Below, in pieces: positions 1 through 7,095 of a stretch of 16,032 bases of DNA. The stretch is from NCBI GenBank assembly GCA_030597865.1, contig JAUVQZ010000037.1:1-16032 (forward strand), in the 5' to 3' direction. The stretch's first letter is position 1. Each line of letters begins with the position of its first letter. The notes beneath the pieces were generated by a model that was given only the letters and a program-made list of their open reading frames with translations, searched no databases and had not been told where the DNA came from. A program made the position numbers and the translations under genes. This stretch comes from Pseudomonadota bacterium (GTDB taxonomy: Bacteria > Desulfobacterota > Desulfobulbia > Desulfobulbales > SURF-16).

Positions 1-164
1 ATGTTGCCACGGCATTGCAGGCGGTCAACGGCTTGGTGAAAGAGGAGGCTTCTGTGGTTGTCCTTTGTTATCTTGGCGGTCTCCAGGAAGACAAAGTCAT
101 CCTGCAGGCCAGCCAGGAGCGCGGCTATCTGATCCTTGGAAAAGGGGCGGGGAGGGGTGGTCAT
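1..164 (-). CDS. pabB: Aminodeoxychorismate synthase component I-like protein (PabB-like), N-terminal part only
   Basis: An ATG at 164 opens a minus-strand frame that stays open to the window edge (54 full codons), so only the N-terminus is present. The peptide begins MTTPPRPFSKDQIAALLAG and continues with a segment reading FVFLETAKITKDNHRSLLF. As I recall the family, that segment resembles the start of chorismate-binding PabB proteins ('FLET.R.D.EN..SYLF'), which make 4-amino-4-deoxychorismate for folate synthesis with a glutaminase partner. The catalytic chorismate-binding domain lies outside the window, so the assignment rests on this short segment; anthranilate synthase component I or isochorismate synthase are alternatives. 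The frame has no clear Shine-Dalgarno sequence. Its upstream side faces the divergent 424-1274 genes across a 259-bp gap. Confidence 0.5.
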   Translation of the reverse strand, partial: MTTPPRPFSKDQIAALLAGLQDDFVFLETAKITKDNHRSLLFHQAVDRLQCRGN

Positions 165-423
165 AGGTTGATGGGGAATGATCGTGGAAACGGTGAGACA
201 GGCTCCGAAGAGACCGTACTATTGCTGGTGCTGCAAAAAAAGGTGACAGGAATTTTTGTTTGCCGTCGGCGACAATCTACACATGGAAGGCCAAAAAAGC
301 AAATAATGCCGGGTTGTCGAAAATGGGGCTGAAGTACGGCGAAAGAGCGATGGGTATGTATCTTTTTACCCCACCTCCCTTGGCTGCAAGGATTTGTCGT
401 GGAGTTGATTAATAAGAGATGGT
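165..423. other. Intergenic region between divergent genes
   Basis: This 259-bp gap separates the PabB-like gene (minus) from the small ORF at 424 (plus) and should hold promoters for both. I could not pick a convincing -35/-10 pair on either strand. Reading frames that cross it have low-complexity, Cys/Pro/Ser-rich translations and look like chance ORFs. Confidence 0.5.
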
Positions 424-615
424 ATGCTGGATAGGTATAAGTACATAATAAATCATCGTGCAACTTTGTTGCGAGAATTACCGGAATATTTTATAAGGAT
501 CATTGAAGAAAAAACATATGATATACAAGCTAAGGGTGTGCCCTTATTTGATATTTTAGAGATCTTACATTTTGTTGACAAACTGTCCCACCGGGAGGAA
601 AATTTAATATGTTGA
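424..615 (+). CDS. Small hypothetical protein (63 aa) upstream of CBS-ACT protein
   Basis: The 63-residue frame starts at ATG 424, just after an in-frame stop at 406-408. It reads MLDRYKYIINHRATLLRELP and continues as a charged, mostly amphipathic helical sequence without signal peptide or membrane segment. It ends 7 nt inside the CBS-ACT gene (overlap 609-615), and that gene's Shine-Dalgarno (GGGAGG near 593-598) lies inside this frame, a layout typical of translationally coupled genes. Codon use is AT-rich (many ATA, TTA, AAA, TAT) compared with the GC-richer genes around it. Only a weak AGAG precedes the start. I do not recognise a family. It may be a real small gene coupled to the CBS protein or merely the transcribed leader of that gene. 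Confidence 0.45.
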   Translation: MLDRYKYIINHRATLLRELPEYFIRIIEEKTYDIQAKGVPLFDILEILHFVDKLSHREENLIC

Positions 616-1274
616 TTCAAGATTGGATGGCTAAAGATGTGTTAACCGTTGATGAGAATACCTCTCTCATGCGTGCCACTCGGATAATGAAAGAGAATGC
701 CATTCGCCGGTTGCCTGTTGTTGCCCATGGCAAGCTGATTGGTATCGTCACCGACCGTGATGTCAAAGACGCCTCACCATCCAAGACCACCTCCCTGGAT
801 GTCCATGAACTATACTATATACTCAGCGAGATGAAGGTCAAAGAGGTCATGACGGCTGATCCCATGACCCTGAACGGCTTTGATTCCCTGGAAAAAGCCG
901 CTGTTGTCATGCTTGAAAAGAAGATCTCCGGGCTGCCGGTGGTTAATGGTGATGGCCATATTGAAGGTCTGGTCAGTGAAACCGATGTGCTGCGCGGCTT
1001 TATTCATTCCACCGGCATTAAGGATGGCGCCATCCAGTACGTCCTGGATCTGAAGGATGTCCCTGGTTCCGTGACAAACGTTGTCCAGACCCTCCGTGAC
1101 CACCATGCCCGGGTAATCAGTGTTTTGACATCCTTTGAGGATGCCGCTGCGGGTTATAAGAGGGTGGCTATCAGGATCATCGCTGAAGATGGCTGTGATT
1201 GTGAAAATCTCACCAATGAGCTTAAAAAGAAATTCACCGTGGTATATCACGGTATGGATGAGCTTGAGGACTAG
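609..1274 (+). CDS. CBS-CBS-ACT domain regulatory protein (AcuB-like)
   Basis: This 221-residue cytosolic protein has two CBS repeats (about residues 7-56, ending in the motif GIVTDRDVK, and 80-133, ending in GLVSETDVLRG). A C-terminal ACT-like domain follows (about 143-214, beginning YVLDLKDVPGSVTNVV). CBS pairs (Bateman modules) bind adenosyl ligands such as AMP, ATP or SAM, and ACT domains bind small effectors, so this is probably a ligand-sensing regulator. The CBS-CBS-ACT order matches the AcuB family named after the Bacillus acetoin locus, but no acetoin genes are visible here and the target is unknown. ATG 609 is preceded by GGGAGG about 10 nt upstream. The gene overlaps the small ORF at 424-615 and ends just before a bidirectional terminator. 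Confidence 0.85.
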   Translation: MLIQDWMAKDVLTVDENTSLMRATRIMKENAIRRLPVVAHGKLIGIVTDRDVKDASPSKTTSLDVHELYYILSEMKVKEVMTADPMTLNGFDSLEKAAVVMLEKKISGLPVVNGDGHIEGLVSETDVLRGFIHSTGIKDGAIQYVLDLKDVPGSVTNVVQTLRDHHARVISVLTSFEDAAAGYKRVAIRIIAEDGCDCENLTNELKKKFTVVYHGMDELED

Positions 1275-1299
1275 TTGCGGATAATTTTCTGCCAGCTCT

Positions 1300-1335
1300 A
1301 AAAAAACCCGGCCCTTGAATGGGTCGGGTTTTTTT
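1300..1335. terminator. Bidirectional rho-independent terminator (CBS-ACT gene / PBP1A gene)
   Basis: A 15-bp stem has arms 1300-1314 (A7 then CCCGGCCC) and 1321-1335 (GGGTCGGG then T7) around the loop TTGAAT. There is one G-T wobble in the middle. It is flanked by A-runs on one side and T-runs on the other, so it can stop transcription from both sides. It lies 25 bp after the CBS-ACT stop, and the PBP1A stop codon (1334-1336) overlaps its last bases. Confidence 0.9.
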
Positions 1336-3370
1336 ATTTCACCTTCAGGGCAATTTTCCCAGGCCCTTTATCCTTCATCAGCTCTTCGATATCGCTGTTC
1401 CAGAATGGCAGCCAGCGCCCTTTATTTCGGATATCAGGGTCGTAAACACCCGTCCGGCGGTTGGTGGGTAAAAGGGTAATCCCTTCGGGGACATGGAATC
1501 TTTCTGGTTTCATACCTGCCATGGCCTTCTTCATGAAATCAAGCCAGATAGGGGCGCAGGCCCTGCCCCCGGTTTCTCTTTTCCCTAAATTCCGTTTAAT
1601 GTCAAAGCCCATCCAGACGCCGGTAACCAGGCTTGGGGTATAACCTATAAACCAGGCATCCATATTGTGATCAGCGGTTCCCGTCTTGCCGGCAGACTCA
1701 CCGGGGAGGCCCCAGGCATTTTGGCCGGTGCCGTGGCTGATTACCTCCTGGAGGAGCCGGGTAACCTGGTAGGCCGCCCGTTCGTCAAGGGCCTTGTTCT
1801 GTCTGGGGATATTATTTTCCAAAATCCTGCCATGGGGGTCGAGGATGCGGTCGATGAAAATTGGCCGGCAATACTTACCCTGATTGGCAAAAGTGGTGTA
1901 GGCAGAGGTGAGCTCAAGCAGGGAGAGTTCTGAGGCCCCCAGGGCCAGGGAGAGGTTGGGGTGGAGGCTGGACTTGATCCCCATCTTGCGGGCCAGAAAG
2001 ATGACGTTTTGGAGGCCTATTTCCTGAAGGAGTTTAATGGTGACAATATTTCTTGATTTGACAAGGGCGGTGCATAGGGTCGTTGGCCCGTATGATTTGC
2101 CTGAGAAGTTTTTGGGTTGCCAGAAGACGCCATCACGGTGACCGGGAAGTTGGAGGGGCTCATCAAGGAGGACAGAGGCGGGATTGAAGCCGGAGTTGAA
2201 GGCCTGGGCAAAGACCAGTGGCTTAAAGGCGGAACCAGGCTGTCTTTTGGCCTGGGAGGCCCGATTAAACTGGCTTTTGGCGAAATTGACACCGCCGGTA
2301 AGGGCCCGTACCCTGCCGGTTTTGCTTTCCATGGATACCAGGGCGCCCTGCGGGGTGGTGCGTCTGCCCTGGCCACTGCGTAACGCCCAGGCAGCCACAC
2401 CCTTTTCAATGGACTGGGCCGCCTGTTTCTGGAGGGTCAGGTCCAGGGTGGTTTCAATGGTAAGGCCGCCCTCATAGAGCATCTTCCTGCCATAGCGTTT
2501 GTTGATATCATTGCGGACATATTGCAGGAAGTAGAGGGCATCTGGGTGTGTAGCCTTGCGGGGCGCCCAGAGCAGGGGTTGGTCAAAGGCCTTGGTGGCT
2601 GCCGATGAACTGATAAAGCCTTCCTCGGCCATCCGGTTGAGAACGTACCCCTGCCTGTGCTTTGCTGCTGTGTAATTATGAAAGGGGGAGTAGCGGCTTG
2701 GTGCCTGGGGGAGGCCTGCCAGAAGGGCCATTTCCGCGAGGCTCAGTTGGGCAGCTTTTTTGTCGAAATATGTATGGGCCGCTGCCTCAACCCCGTATGA
2801 TTTTTCACCCAGATAGAGCTGGTTAAGGTAGATGTGCAGGACTTCATTCTTGCTGAGAACCTGACCAATGCGATAGGCGAGAATGGCCTCTTTAAGCTTA
2901 CGAAGATAGGTCTTTTCCCTGCTGAGCAGAAGGGAGCGGGCAACCTGCTGGGTAATAGTGGAACCACCCTGGCTCTTGCCACCGGCTCGAATATTGTTGA
3001 TCAATGCCCTGAGTATGGACCAGGAGTCCACGCCGGCATGTTCAAGGAAACGGGCATCTTCGGCGGCGATAAATGCCTTGGGGAGCAGGTCGGGCATGGC
3101 GGAAAGGGGAATGACAATCCTGTTTTCCGTAAAGACCCGATCGACAATCCGGCCCTGTTGATCCTTAACCAGGCTCGTCTGTTTCGGCTGGTAGGCAGTG
3201 AGCGAGCTGATGTCCGGTATGTTTAAGGTGACAAAAAGAAAGAGGAGGGCGGCGATAAAGCTGGTGAGAAGAAAGGCTGTCCCCAACAGGAGAACACCCA
3301 GATGGAAATGATTCCAATACCAGATGCGTGGTTTTGAAGAAGGGGTGTGTGATGACCGGCGGGGAGACAT
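1334..3370 (-). CDS. Class A penicillin-binding protein (PBP1A / MrcA-PonA family), peptidoglycan glycosyltransferase-transpeptidase
   Basis: This 678-residue bifunctional wall synthase polymerises lipid II into glycan strands and cross-links the peptides, anchored in the inner membrane and facing the periplasm. A basic N-terminus is followed by one membrane segment (about 24-50). The GT51 domain carries EDARFLEHAGVD (catalytic Glu104), GGSTITQQVARSLLLS and the second Glu at about 176. The transpeptidase has SAFK (Ser380), SRN (439-441) and KTGT (562-565). It is shorter than E. coli MrcA (about 850 aa) and has no room for its extra OB-type insert. An in-frame GTG at 3379 is possible, but it overlaps the best -10 element (3378-3383), so I chose ATG 3370. 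Neither start has a Shine-Dalgarno sequence. The gene stands alone between two terminators. Confidence 0.92.
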   Translation of the reverse strand: MSPRRSSHTPSSKPRIWYWNHFHLGVLLLGTAFLLTSFIAALLFLFVTLNIPDISSLTAYQPKQTSLVKDQQGRIVDRVFTENRIVIPLSAMPDLLPKAFIAAEDARFLEHAGVDSWSILRALINNIRAGGKSQGGSTITQQVARSLLLSREKTYLRKLKEAILAYRIGQVLSKNEVLHIYLNQLYLGEKSYGVEAAAHTYFDKKAAQLSLAEMALLAGLPQAPSRYSPFHNYTAAKHRQGYVLNRMAEEGFISSSAATKAFDQPLLWAPRKATHPDALYFLQYVRNDINKRYGRKMLYEGGLTIETTLDLTLQKQAAQSIEKGVAAWALRSGQGRRTTPQGALVSMESKTGRVRALTGGVNFAKSQFNRASQAKRQPGSAFKPLVFAQAFNSGFNPASVLLDEPLQLPGHRDGVFWQPKNFSGKSYGPTTLCTALVKSRNIVTIKLLQEIGLQNVIFLARKMGIKSSLHPNLSLALGASELSLLELTSAYTTFANQGKYCRPIFIDRILDPHGRILENNIPRQNKALDERAAYQVTRLLQEVISHGTGQNAWGLPGESAGKTGTADHNMDAWFIGYTPSLVTGVWMGFDIKRNLGKRETGGRACAPIWLDFMKKAMAGMKPERFHVPEGITLLPTNRRTGVYDPDIRNKGRWLPFWNSDIEELMKDKGPGKIALKVK

Positions 3371-3377
3371 GGTGGTC

Positions 3378-3406
3378 ACTATATCGTGATATCACGGAAA
3401 TGTCAG
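3378..3406 (-). promoter_or_regulatory. Sigma-70-like promoter of the PBP1A gene with palindromic operator candidate
   Basis: On the minus strand the -35 box CTGACA (3406-3401, 5/6 to consensus), a 17-bp spacer and the -10 box TATAGT (3383-3378, 5/6) make a strong promoter. The spacer contains the perfect 12-bp palindrome CGTGATATCACG (3385-3396), a possible repressor or activator site. The predicted transcription start (about 3371-3370) coincides with the ATG at 3370. Confidence 0.5.
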
Positions 3407-3457
3407 CAGACAAGTACTGCCCTGAATAAGGGGGGGATGGAGAGGTATAGTGCATGG

Positions 3458-3504
3458 AGACATTAAAAAAGGCTGCCTGGAAGAGGCAGCCTTTTTTAAT
3501 GTCT
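3458..3504. terminator. Rho-independent terminator with perfect 20-bp stem downstream of the cytochrome gene
   Basis: Perfect arms 3459-3478 (GACATTAAAAAAGGCTGCCT) and 3484-3503 flank the loop GGAAG. The GC core with A6/T6 flanks gives a U-tract in both directions. It ends transcription of the minus-strand cytochrome gene (stop at 3532) and insulates the PBP1A promoter that follows. No plus-strand gene immediately upstream needs it. Confidence 0.9.
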
Positions 3505-3531
3505 TTTTAGAAAAAGAAAGCAGCTGGGGGA

Positions 3532-3855
3532 TTAGCAACCCTCAATGGCTTTTTTCTTCTTGGGATGACAGTCGTTACATTTGGCTGGGGCTCCCATGGT
3601 CTTATGGCAATTTTTACAGCCCTCTTTATGGGCGTAAGCCTTGACGGTTGCCATCTTCTTGGCGTCAAGATCCTTATGGCAGGCGTCACAGCTAATATCT
3701 CCACCCTGATGCTTGGCGTGGGGGAATTTTGCAGGCTTCTTGCCATCGGCATTCAGGATCATCTCGGCAGGACCTTTGTCCTCAGCCATGGCACCACCAA
3801 CGGTGAAACCGAAAAGCATGGTACAGGCAGCTGCGCAAAGTACTAATTTCTTCAT
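3532..3855 (-). CDS. Periplasmic triheme c-type cytochrome (cytochrome c7 / class III c3-like)
   Basis: This 107-residue protein has a Sec signal peptide (MKKLVLCAAACTMLF..., likely cut after AMA at residue 24). It has three CXXCH haem-attachment motifs: CDACH (56-60), CKNCH (80-84) and CNDCH (93-97). The mature chain has three further histidines (His46, His49, His76), enough for bis-histidine ligation of three haems. That fits triheme cytochrome c7 rather than the usual four-haem c3. Such proteins shuttle electrons in the periplasm between hydrogenases or formate dehydrogenases and membrane complexes; the partner here is not shown. The C-terminus is Lys-rich and ends in an unpaired Cys107. 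A strong Shine-Dalgarno (GGGAGAAGAG) precedes the ATG. The haem-attachment genes resB and ccsA lie just upstream on the same strand. Confidence 0.92.
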   Translation of the reverse strand: MKKLVLCAAACTMLFGFTVGGAMAEDKGPAEMILNADGKKPAKFPHAKHQGGDISCDACHKDLDAKKMATVKAYAHKEGCKNCHKTMGAPAKCNDCHPKKKKAIEGC

Positions 3856-3904
3856 TTTCTCTTCTCCCTTGTTTGTTATGTGAATTTACTTAAACACAAA
3901 TGAA

Positions 3905-3943
3905 AACAGAATATTGATTATTCTGTTCAGGTGGGTTTGTCAA
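3905..3943 (-). promoter_or_regulatory. Candidate promoter and inverted repeat upstream of the cytochrome gene
   Basis: The minus strand has a perfect TTGACA (3943-3938), a 15-bp spacer and AATAAT (3922-3917, 5/6 to TATAAT). The spacer is shorter than ideal. A 9-bp inverted repeat (arms 3905-3913 and 3919-3927, loop TTGAT) overlaps the -10. It could be an operator for the cytochrome gene or, as it is followed by TTTT on the minus strand, a weak terminator of the resB-ccsA operon. Confidence 0.35.
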
Positions 3944-4001
3944 GTTTTAAGCAGGGAATTTCCTTGGGAAAAATGATCTGCAATTACCTATCTTCTGACC
4001 C

Positions 4002-4838
4002 TCAACTGCCCCCGTAGCTGTGTAGGCCTGAGAGCAGATAGTTGACCCCGTAATAGGTGAAAATAACACAGAGAAAACCACCAATGGCCAGCCATGCAAT
4101 GCGGCTGCCGTGCCAGCCCCGGGTGAATCTGGCATGGAGTATGGCGGCGTAAAAAAACCAGGTGATCAGCGACCAGGTTTCCTTGGGGTCCCAGCTCCAG
4201 TAGGTGCCCCATGCCGAGTTGGCCCAAATGGCACCGGTAATAATGCCGGCGGTGAGCCAGAGAAAGCCATAGACCATGCATTTATGGATAATGTCATCAA
4301 TGACCTTCATCTCTGGCAGGGTGGCGAGTAGACCGTCACTCTTTGGGGATCTGTTCTTTATGAGATACATGACAGCGATACCGCAGGCCACGGCAAAGGC
4401 GGCATAACCGATAAAGCAGGTGACAACATGGGCGATGAGCCAGTTGGACTGCAGGGCCGGGATCAGGGGGTTAATATTCTGATCAACCCATCCTGAAGAG
4501 GCAAAGGCCATGGCAATAAAGGCAAAGGGCATGGCAAAGGCGCCCAGGTTCCTATTTTTAAATTTAAACTCCATGAACAGGTAAAAAGAGGCGATTGACC
4601 AGGAGAAAAAAACCAGGGATTCATACATATTGGTCAAGGGGGCATGACCCGCACCAATCTGATACGATTCGTACCAGCGCATCCCCAGGGCCACGGTTTG
4701 CAAAAGAAAGGTGAGGGCCGTCAGGGTTGTTCCTGCCAGACCGGCCTTCTTTGACTTGAAGAGAAAGGCGGCCATGTAGACACATGAGGCAAAGAGGTAG
4801 CCGAAGGTTGATAAGCTTAAGAGCGGAGTACTTTCCAT
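4002..4838 (-). CDS. ccsA: System II cytochrome c maturation protein CcsA (ResC/CcsB family, haem-handling WWD protein)
   Basis: This 278-residue polytopic membrane protein has about eight hydrophobic segments. The tryptophan-rich haem-binding loop (WWD domain, about 205-227) includes WGTYWSWDPKETW. Conserved histidines flank it: His65 in GHAPLTNMYES, His137 and His272. With ResB it carries haem across the membrane and ligates it to CXXCH motifs of exported apocytochromes. The ATG overlaps the resB stop by one nucleotide (TAATG), with GAGG about 8 nt upstream, so translation is probably coupled. Naming varies: this member is ResC in Bacillus, CcsA in chloroplasts and Bordetella, and CcsB in some family databases. 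Confidence 0.93.
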   Translation of the reverse strand: MESTPLLSLSTFGYLFASCVYMAAFLFKSKKAGLAGTTLTALTFLLQTVALGMRWYESYQIGAGHAPLTNMYESLVFFSWSIASFYLFMEFKFKNRNLGAFAMPFAFIAMAFASSGWVDQNINPLIPALQSNWLIAHVVTCFIGYAAFAVACGIAVMYLIKNRSPKSDGLLATLPEMKVIDDIIHKCMVYGFLWLTAGIITGAIWANSAWGTYWSWDPKETWSLITWFFYAAILHARFTRGWHGSRIAWLAIGGFLCVIFTYYGVNYLLSGLHSYGGS

Positions 4839-6211
4839 TATTGAGCCTCGATTTTGTTAATGTCAGCTACACCATTGCTGATTGTATCAAATTCAGTTTC
4901 AAAACCGGCCTTGTTTTTGTTGGTGGTGGCGGCAAGAAAGATATGGGTGGTGTCATCCTCCCTACGAACCAGTATCCACATTCGTTTATGAAAGATAAAG
5001 AATGCCACCCAGAGACCGATCAGCATGAGGGTGCAGCCAATGTAAACAGTCCAGACTCCGGGGTCTTTTGAGACCTGGAGGCCGGTGGAAAAGAACTCTT
5101 TAATATGGAAGGTGTATTTGCTGCCGTCTGCCTGGTTGATGGTCACCTGCTGGTTGTCATCAAGGAGATAGAAGTTTTGACCACCCTTGCCATCGGCAAG
5201 CAGCAGTTTATACTTATAGTTGCCGGGAATAGGGGTGGGGACAAGTTCCTGGATGCCAAAGAGAATATCTTCCTCCTTCCAGCGCACTGCTTGTTGGGGG
5301 GGGGCCAGAAATTGTTCTTTTGTTTTGGTGTTACTGTTCACCACCGTGATAATAAATTTTTGATGGGACTGATAGCTGGATTGGTAAAATGTCCAGCCCT
5401 TATACTTGAGGGGGCCATTGACCTCAATGGTTTTGGTGAGGATTTCCTCACCGTTGTCAATGATGACGAGCTCTGACTGGTACTCCTTAGGGGCACCATT
5501 TGCATATTTGGTCAGATGAAACCAGTTACATTTGACAGTGAAACCAAGATCTATCGGAGTTCCTGAACCAAATTGATAGATTTTGTCGGTGGTCATGGTC
5601 TCAGGGATATTGACCCCGCCTTTTTCACCCCAGATAGAACCGATCATGGCGCCGGCAAAGATGATTAAGATCGAGGCATGGACCACATAGACCCCCAACC
5701 GGCTCCAGGGGGCTTTTTGGGCAAAGAGCAGGGTGCCGTTGTCGCGCTCGCGCTCACTTGTTTGCCAGCCAAGCCCTTTGAGCTTGGCGGATATTGCTGA
5801 GCAACTTTCCTTGACTGCCAGGGTGGTCGTATATCCTCTGCGGTTGCGCATGGTGGTGATACGATCAAGCTTGGTGTCAAGGTTATCCAGGACAACCAGG
5901 CGCCAGACATCGGGCAGGCGCTCAATGGTGCAGACAATAAGATTTAATGAGAGGAGGAGGATGAGGCCCCGGAACCACCAGGATTGATACATGGTGTCAA
6001 GGTCAAGCTGGAATGTAATCGTTGTGAGAATATTGGCGCTGTTGCCAGTCACGCCAAGTTGGTTCATGAAAAACTGGTTGTAAGCGCCTGCTGTTTCCCC
6101 CTGGGGCAGGATGGTGCCGATAATAGATGCGGCAGCCAGGATAAAAAGAATGAAAAGCGCCAGTTTGACCGACGCAAAGAACGTCCAAATGCTGTTTCTT
6201 TGTTTGCTCAT
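4838..6211 (-). CDS. resB: ResB / Ccs1-family cytochrome c maturation protein
   Basis: This 457-residue protein has the ResB layout. Two N-terminal membrane segments (about 15-35 and 80-97) and a third (about 174-194, including YVVHASILIIFAGAMIG with His178) are followed by a large periplasmic domain and a last membrane segment (about 383-405). ResB forms the System II haem-lyase complex with CcsA and handles the apocytochrome. The gene is first in a two-gene operon with ccsA, next to a triheme cytochrome that needs this machinery. No clear Shine-Dalgarno precedes ATG 6211; the AGGAGGGGG just upstream lies on the opposite strand. A run of nine G on the plus strand (5296-5304) encodes Ala-Pro-Pro in the periplasmic domain and could be prone to slippage. 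Confidence 0.92.
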   Translation of the reverse strand: MSKQRNSIWTFFASVKLALFILFILAAASIIGTILPQGETAGAYNQFFMNQLGVTGNSANILTTITFQLDLDTMYQSWWFRGLILLLSLNLIVCTIERLPDVWRLVVLDNLDTKLDRITTMRNRRGYTTTLAVKESCSAISAKLKGLGWQTSERERDNGTLLFAQKAPWSRLGVYVVHASILIIFAGAMIGSIWGEKGGVNIPETMTTDKIYQFGSGTPIDLGFTVKCNWFHLTKYANGAPKEYQSELVIIDNGEEILTKTIEVNGPLKYKGWTFYQSSYQSHQKFIITVVNSNTKTKEQFLAPPQQAVRWKEEDILFGIQELVPTPIPGNYKYKLLLADGKGGQNFYLLDDNQQVTINQADGSKYTFHIKEFFSTGLQVSKDPGVWTVYIGCTLMLIGLWVAFFIFHKRMWILVRREDDTTHIFLAATTNKNKAGFETEFDTISNGVADINKIEAQ

Positions 6212-6625
6212 ATAATTTAGGAGGGGGTTGGTCGAAACCGGTTGTGGTTACGATTTATGAATTGATGAGGTATTGAAACGTTTTTACAGTTACCATGACT
6301 TTTGTTTGGCTGTCAAATCAATTGCTTGACGGCCGTTATTTGAATGATGGTGTAGGCAGGCTTTTTTTTGGGGGGGGGAGGTTTAAGGGCATACCCCTTA
6401 TTGACATTCTGGGCGGGGAAAGTTCCATAAAAAACAAATTCTTTTTACTCTATATCATTGCCTTAAATAAACATAAAAATCTTGCCAAGAGGCGTGGGAA
6501 GGGTTATATAAGCTTCTTCTCTTTCCCGATGGCCGGGATAAGCATTATTTTTTAGCTCATTAGTAAACAAATAAAAGATCGGCTGGCCACCTTAGCCGCT
6601 GATTTTTCTCGTAAGGAGAAATCTT
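6212..6625. other. 414-bp intergenic region between divergent resB and rpmB
   Basis: This AT-rich non-coding stretch must hold promoters for resB (minus) and rpmB (plus). A TTGACA at 6401-6406 is the best -35 candidate for rpmB but has no good -10 at the usual distance. It contains a striking T8G9 junction (6362-6378) followed by further G-runs, and a 5-bp CGGCT/AGCCG hairpin (6580-6598) in the rpmB leader. The 86-codon plus-strand frame at 6295-6555 has no Shine-Dalgarno and an implausible composition, so I treat it as chance. Confidence 0.5.
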
Positions 6626-6832
6626 ATGGCTCGTGAATGTAAAATCTGCGGAAAAAAGCCCGTTACTGGCAATAATGTAAGTCATGCCCATAATAAAACC
6701 CGTCGTCGCTGGCTGCCGAATCTGCAAAGTGTGAGAATGGCTACCCCTGGTGGTAATTCCAAGAAGATTCGGGTCTGTACCAGGTGTCTGCGTTCCGGTG
6801 CTGTTGTTAAGCCCCTGGCAAAAACCGCATAG
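6626..6832 (+). CDS. rpmB: 50S ribosomal protein L28 (bL28)
   Basis: This 68-residue basic protein of the large ribosomal subunit begins MARECKICGKKPVTGNNVSH, with the family's typical NKTRRRWLPNLQ stretch next. It is the zinc-binding (C+) form: Cys5/Cys8 and Cys51/Cys54 make two CxxC pairs. AAGGAG lies 7 nt before the ATG. It is monocistronic, with a strong terminator 20 bp after the stop. Length and sequence are normal for the family. Confidence 0.97.
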   Translation: MARECKICGKKPVTGNNVSHAHNKTRRRWLPNLQSVRMATPGGNSKKIRVCTRCLRSGAVVKPLAKTA

Positions 6833-6852
6833 ATATCTTCATAGTTTGTACT

Positions 6853-6887
6853 AAAAAGCCCACTGGTTTAGCCAGTGGGCTTTTTTT
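6853..6887 (+). terminator. Rho-independent terminator of rpmB
   Basis: A perfect 14-bp stem has arms 6853-6866 (AAAAAGCCCACTGG) and 6872-6885, loop TTTAG, followed by a T7 tract. It lies immediately after rpmB. The A-run on the far side means it could also act in the minus direction. Confidence 0.93.
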
Positions 6888-6903
6888 ATTTGTTGGTGTA
6901 ATC

Positions 6904-6932
6904 GGGGAGGTTCATCCCCTTTTCCTTTTTTT
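6904..6932 (+). terminator. Possible second terminator downstream of rpmB
   Basis: A short stem GGGGA (6904-6908) / TCCCC (6915-6919) with loop GGTTCA is followed by TTTTCCTTTTTTT. It is weaker than the main rpmB terminator about 20 bp upstream and could be a back-up. Confidence 0.35.
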
Positions 6933-7095
6933 GTCTTCCTCATCTTGTCTTTTCTTGTTCGCCCCCCAGTGATAAAATCCCGGCCACCACACCCCGGTCA
7001 CCCGTCCCCAGGAAATAAGAGATCTGCCCACCTCTCTTGAAAATGTGATCACCCCGGAAACGCAGCCTATGTTTTATTCAAGGTGGCCCAATCCC

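Noticed and set aside
15..332. Plus-strand frame of 105 codons at the window start
   Set aside because: It is antisense to the PabB-like gene over its first half, and its second half is low-quality sequence with Arg/Gly/Lys runs. The minus-strand reading gives a family-like peptide instead.
161..463. Minus-strand frame of 100 codons across the 165-423 gap
   Set aside because: It is Cys/Pro/Ser-rich, has no Shine-Dalgarno, ends in the PabB start region and overlaps the small plus-strand ORF. It looks like chance.
3914..3918. FNR-type site (TTGAT...ATCAA) upstream of the cytochrome gene
   Set aside because: Only the TTGAT half is present, as the loop of a different 9-bp inverted repeat; no ATCAA half lies at the right distance on that strand.
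6295..6555. Plus-strand 86-codon frame in the resB-rpmB gap
   Set aside because: It runs through the T8G9 homopolymer (giving Phe-Phe-Gly-Gly-Gly), has no ribosome site and shows no domain character; the region more likely holds promoters.
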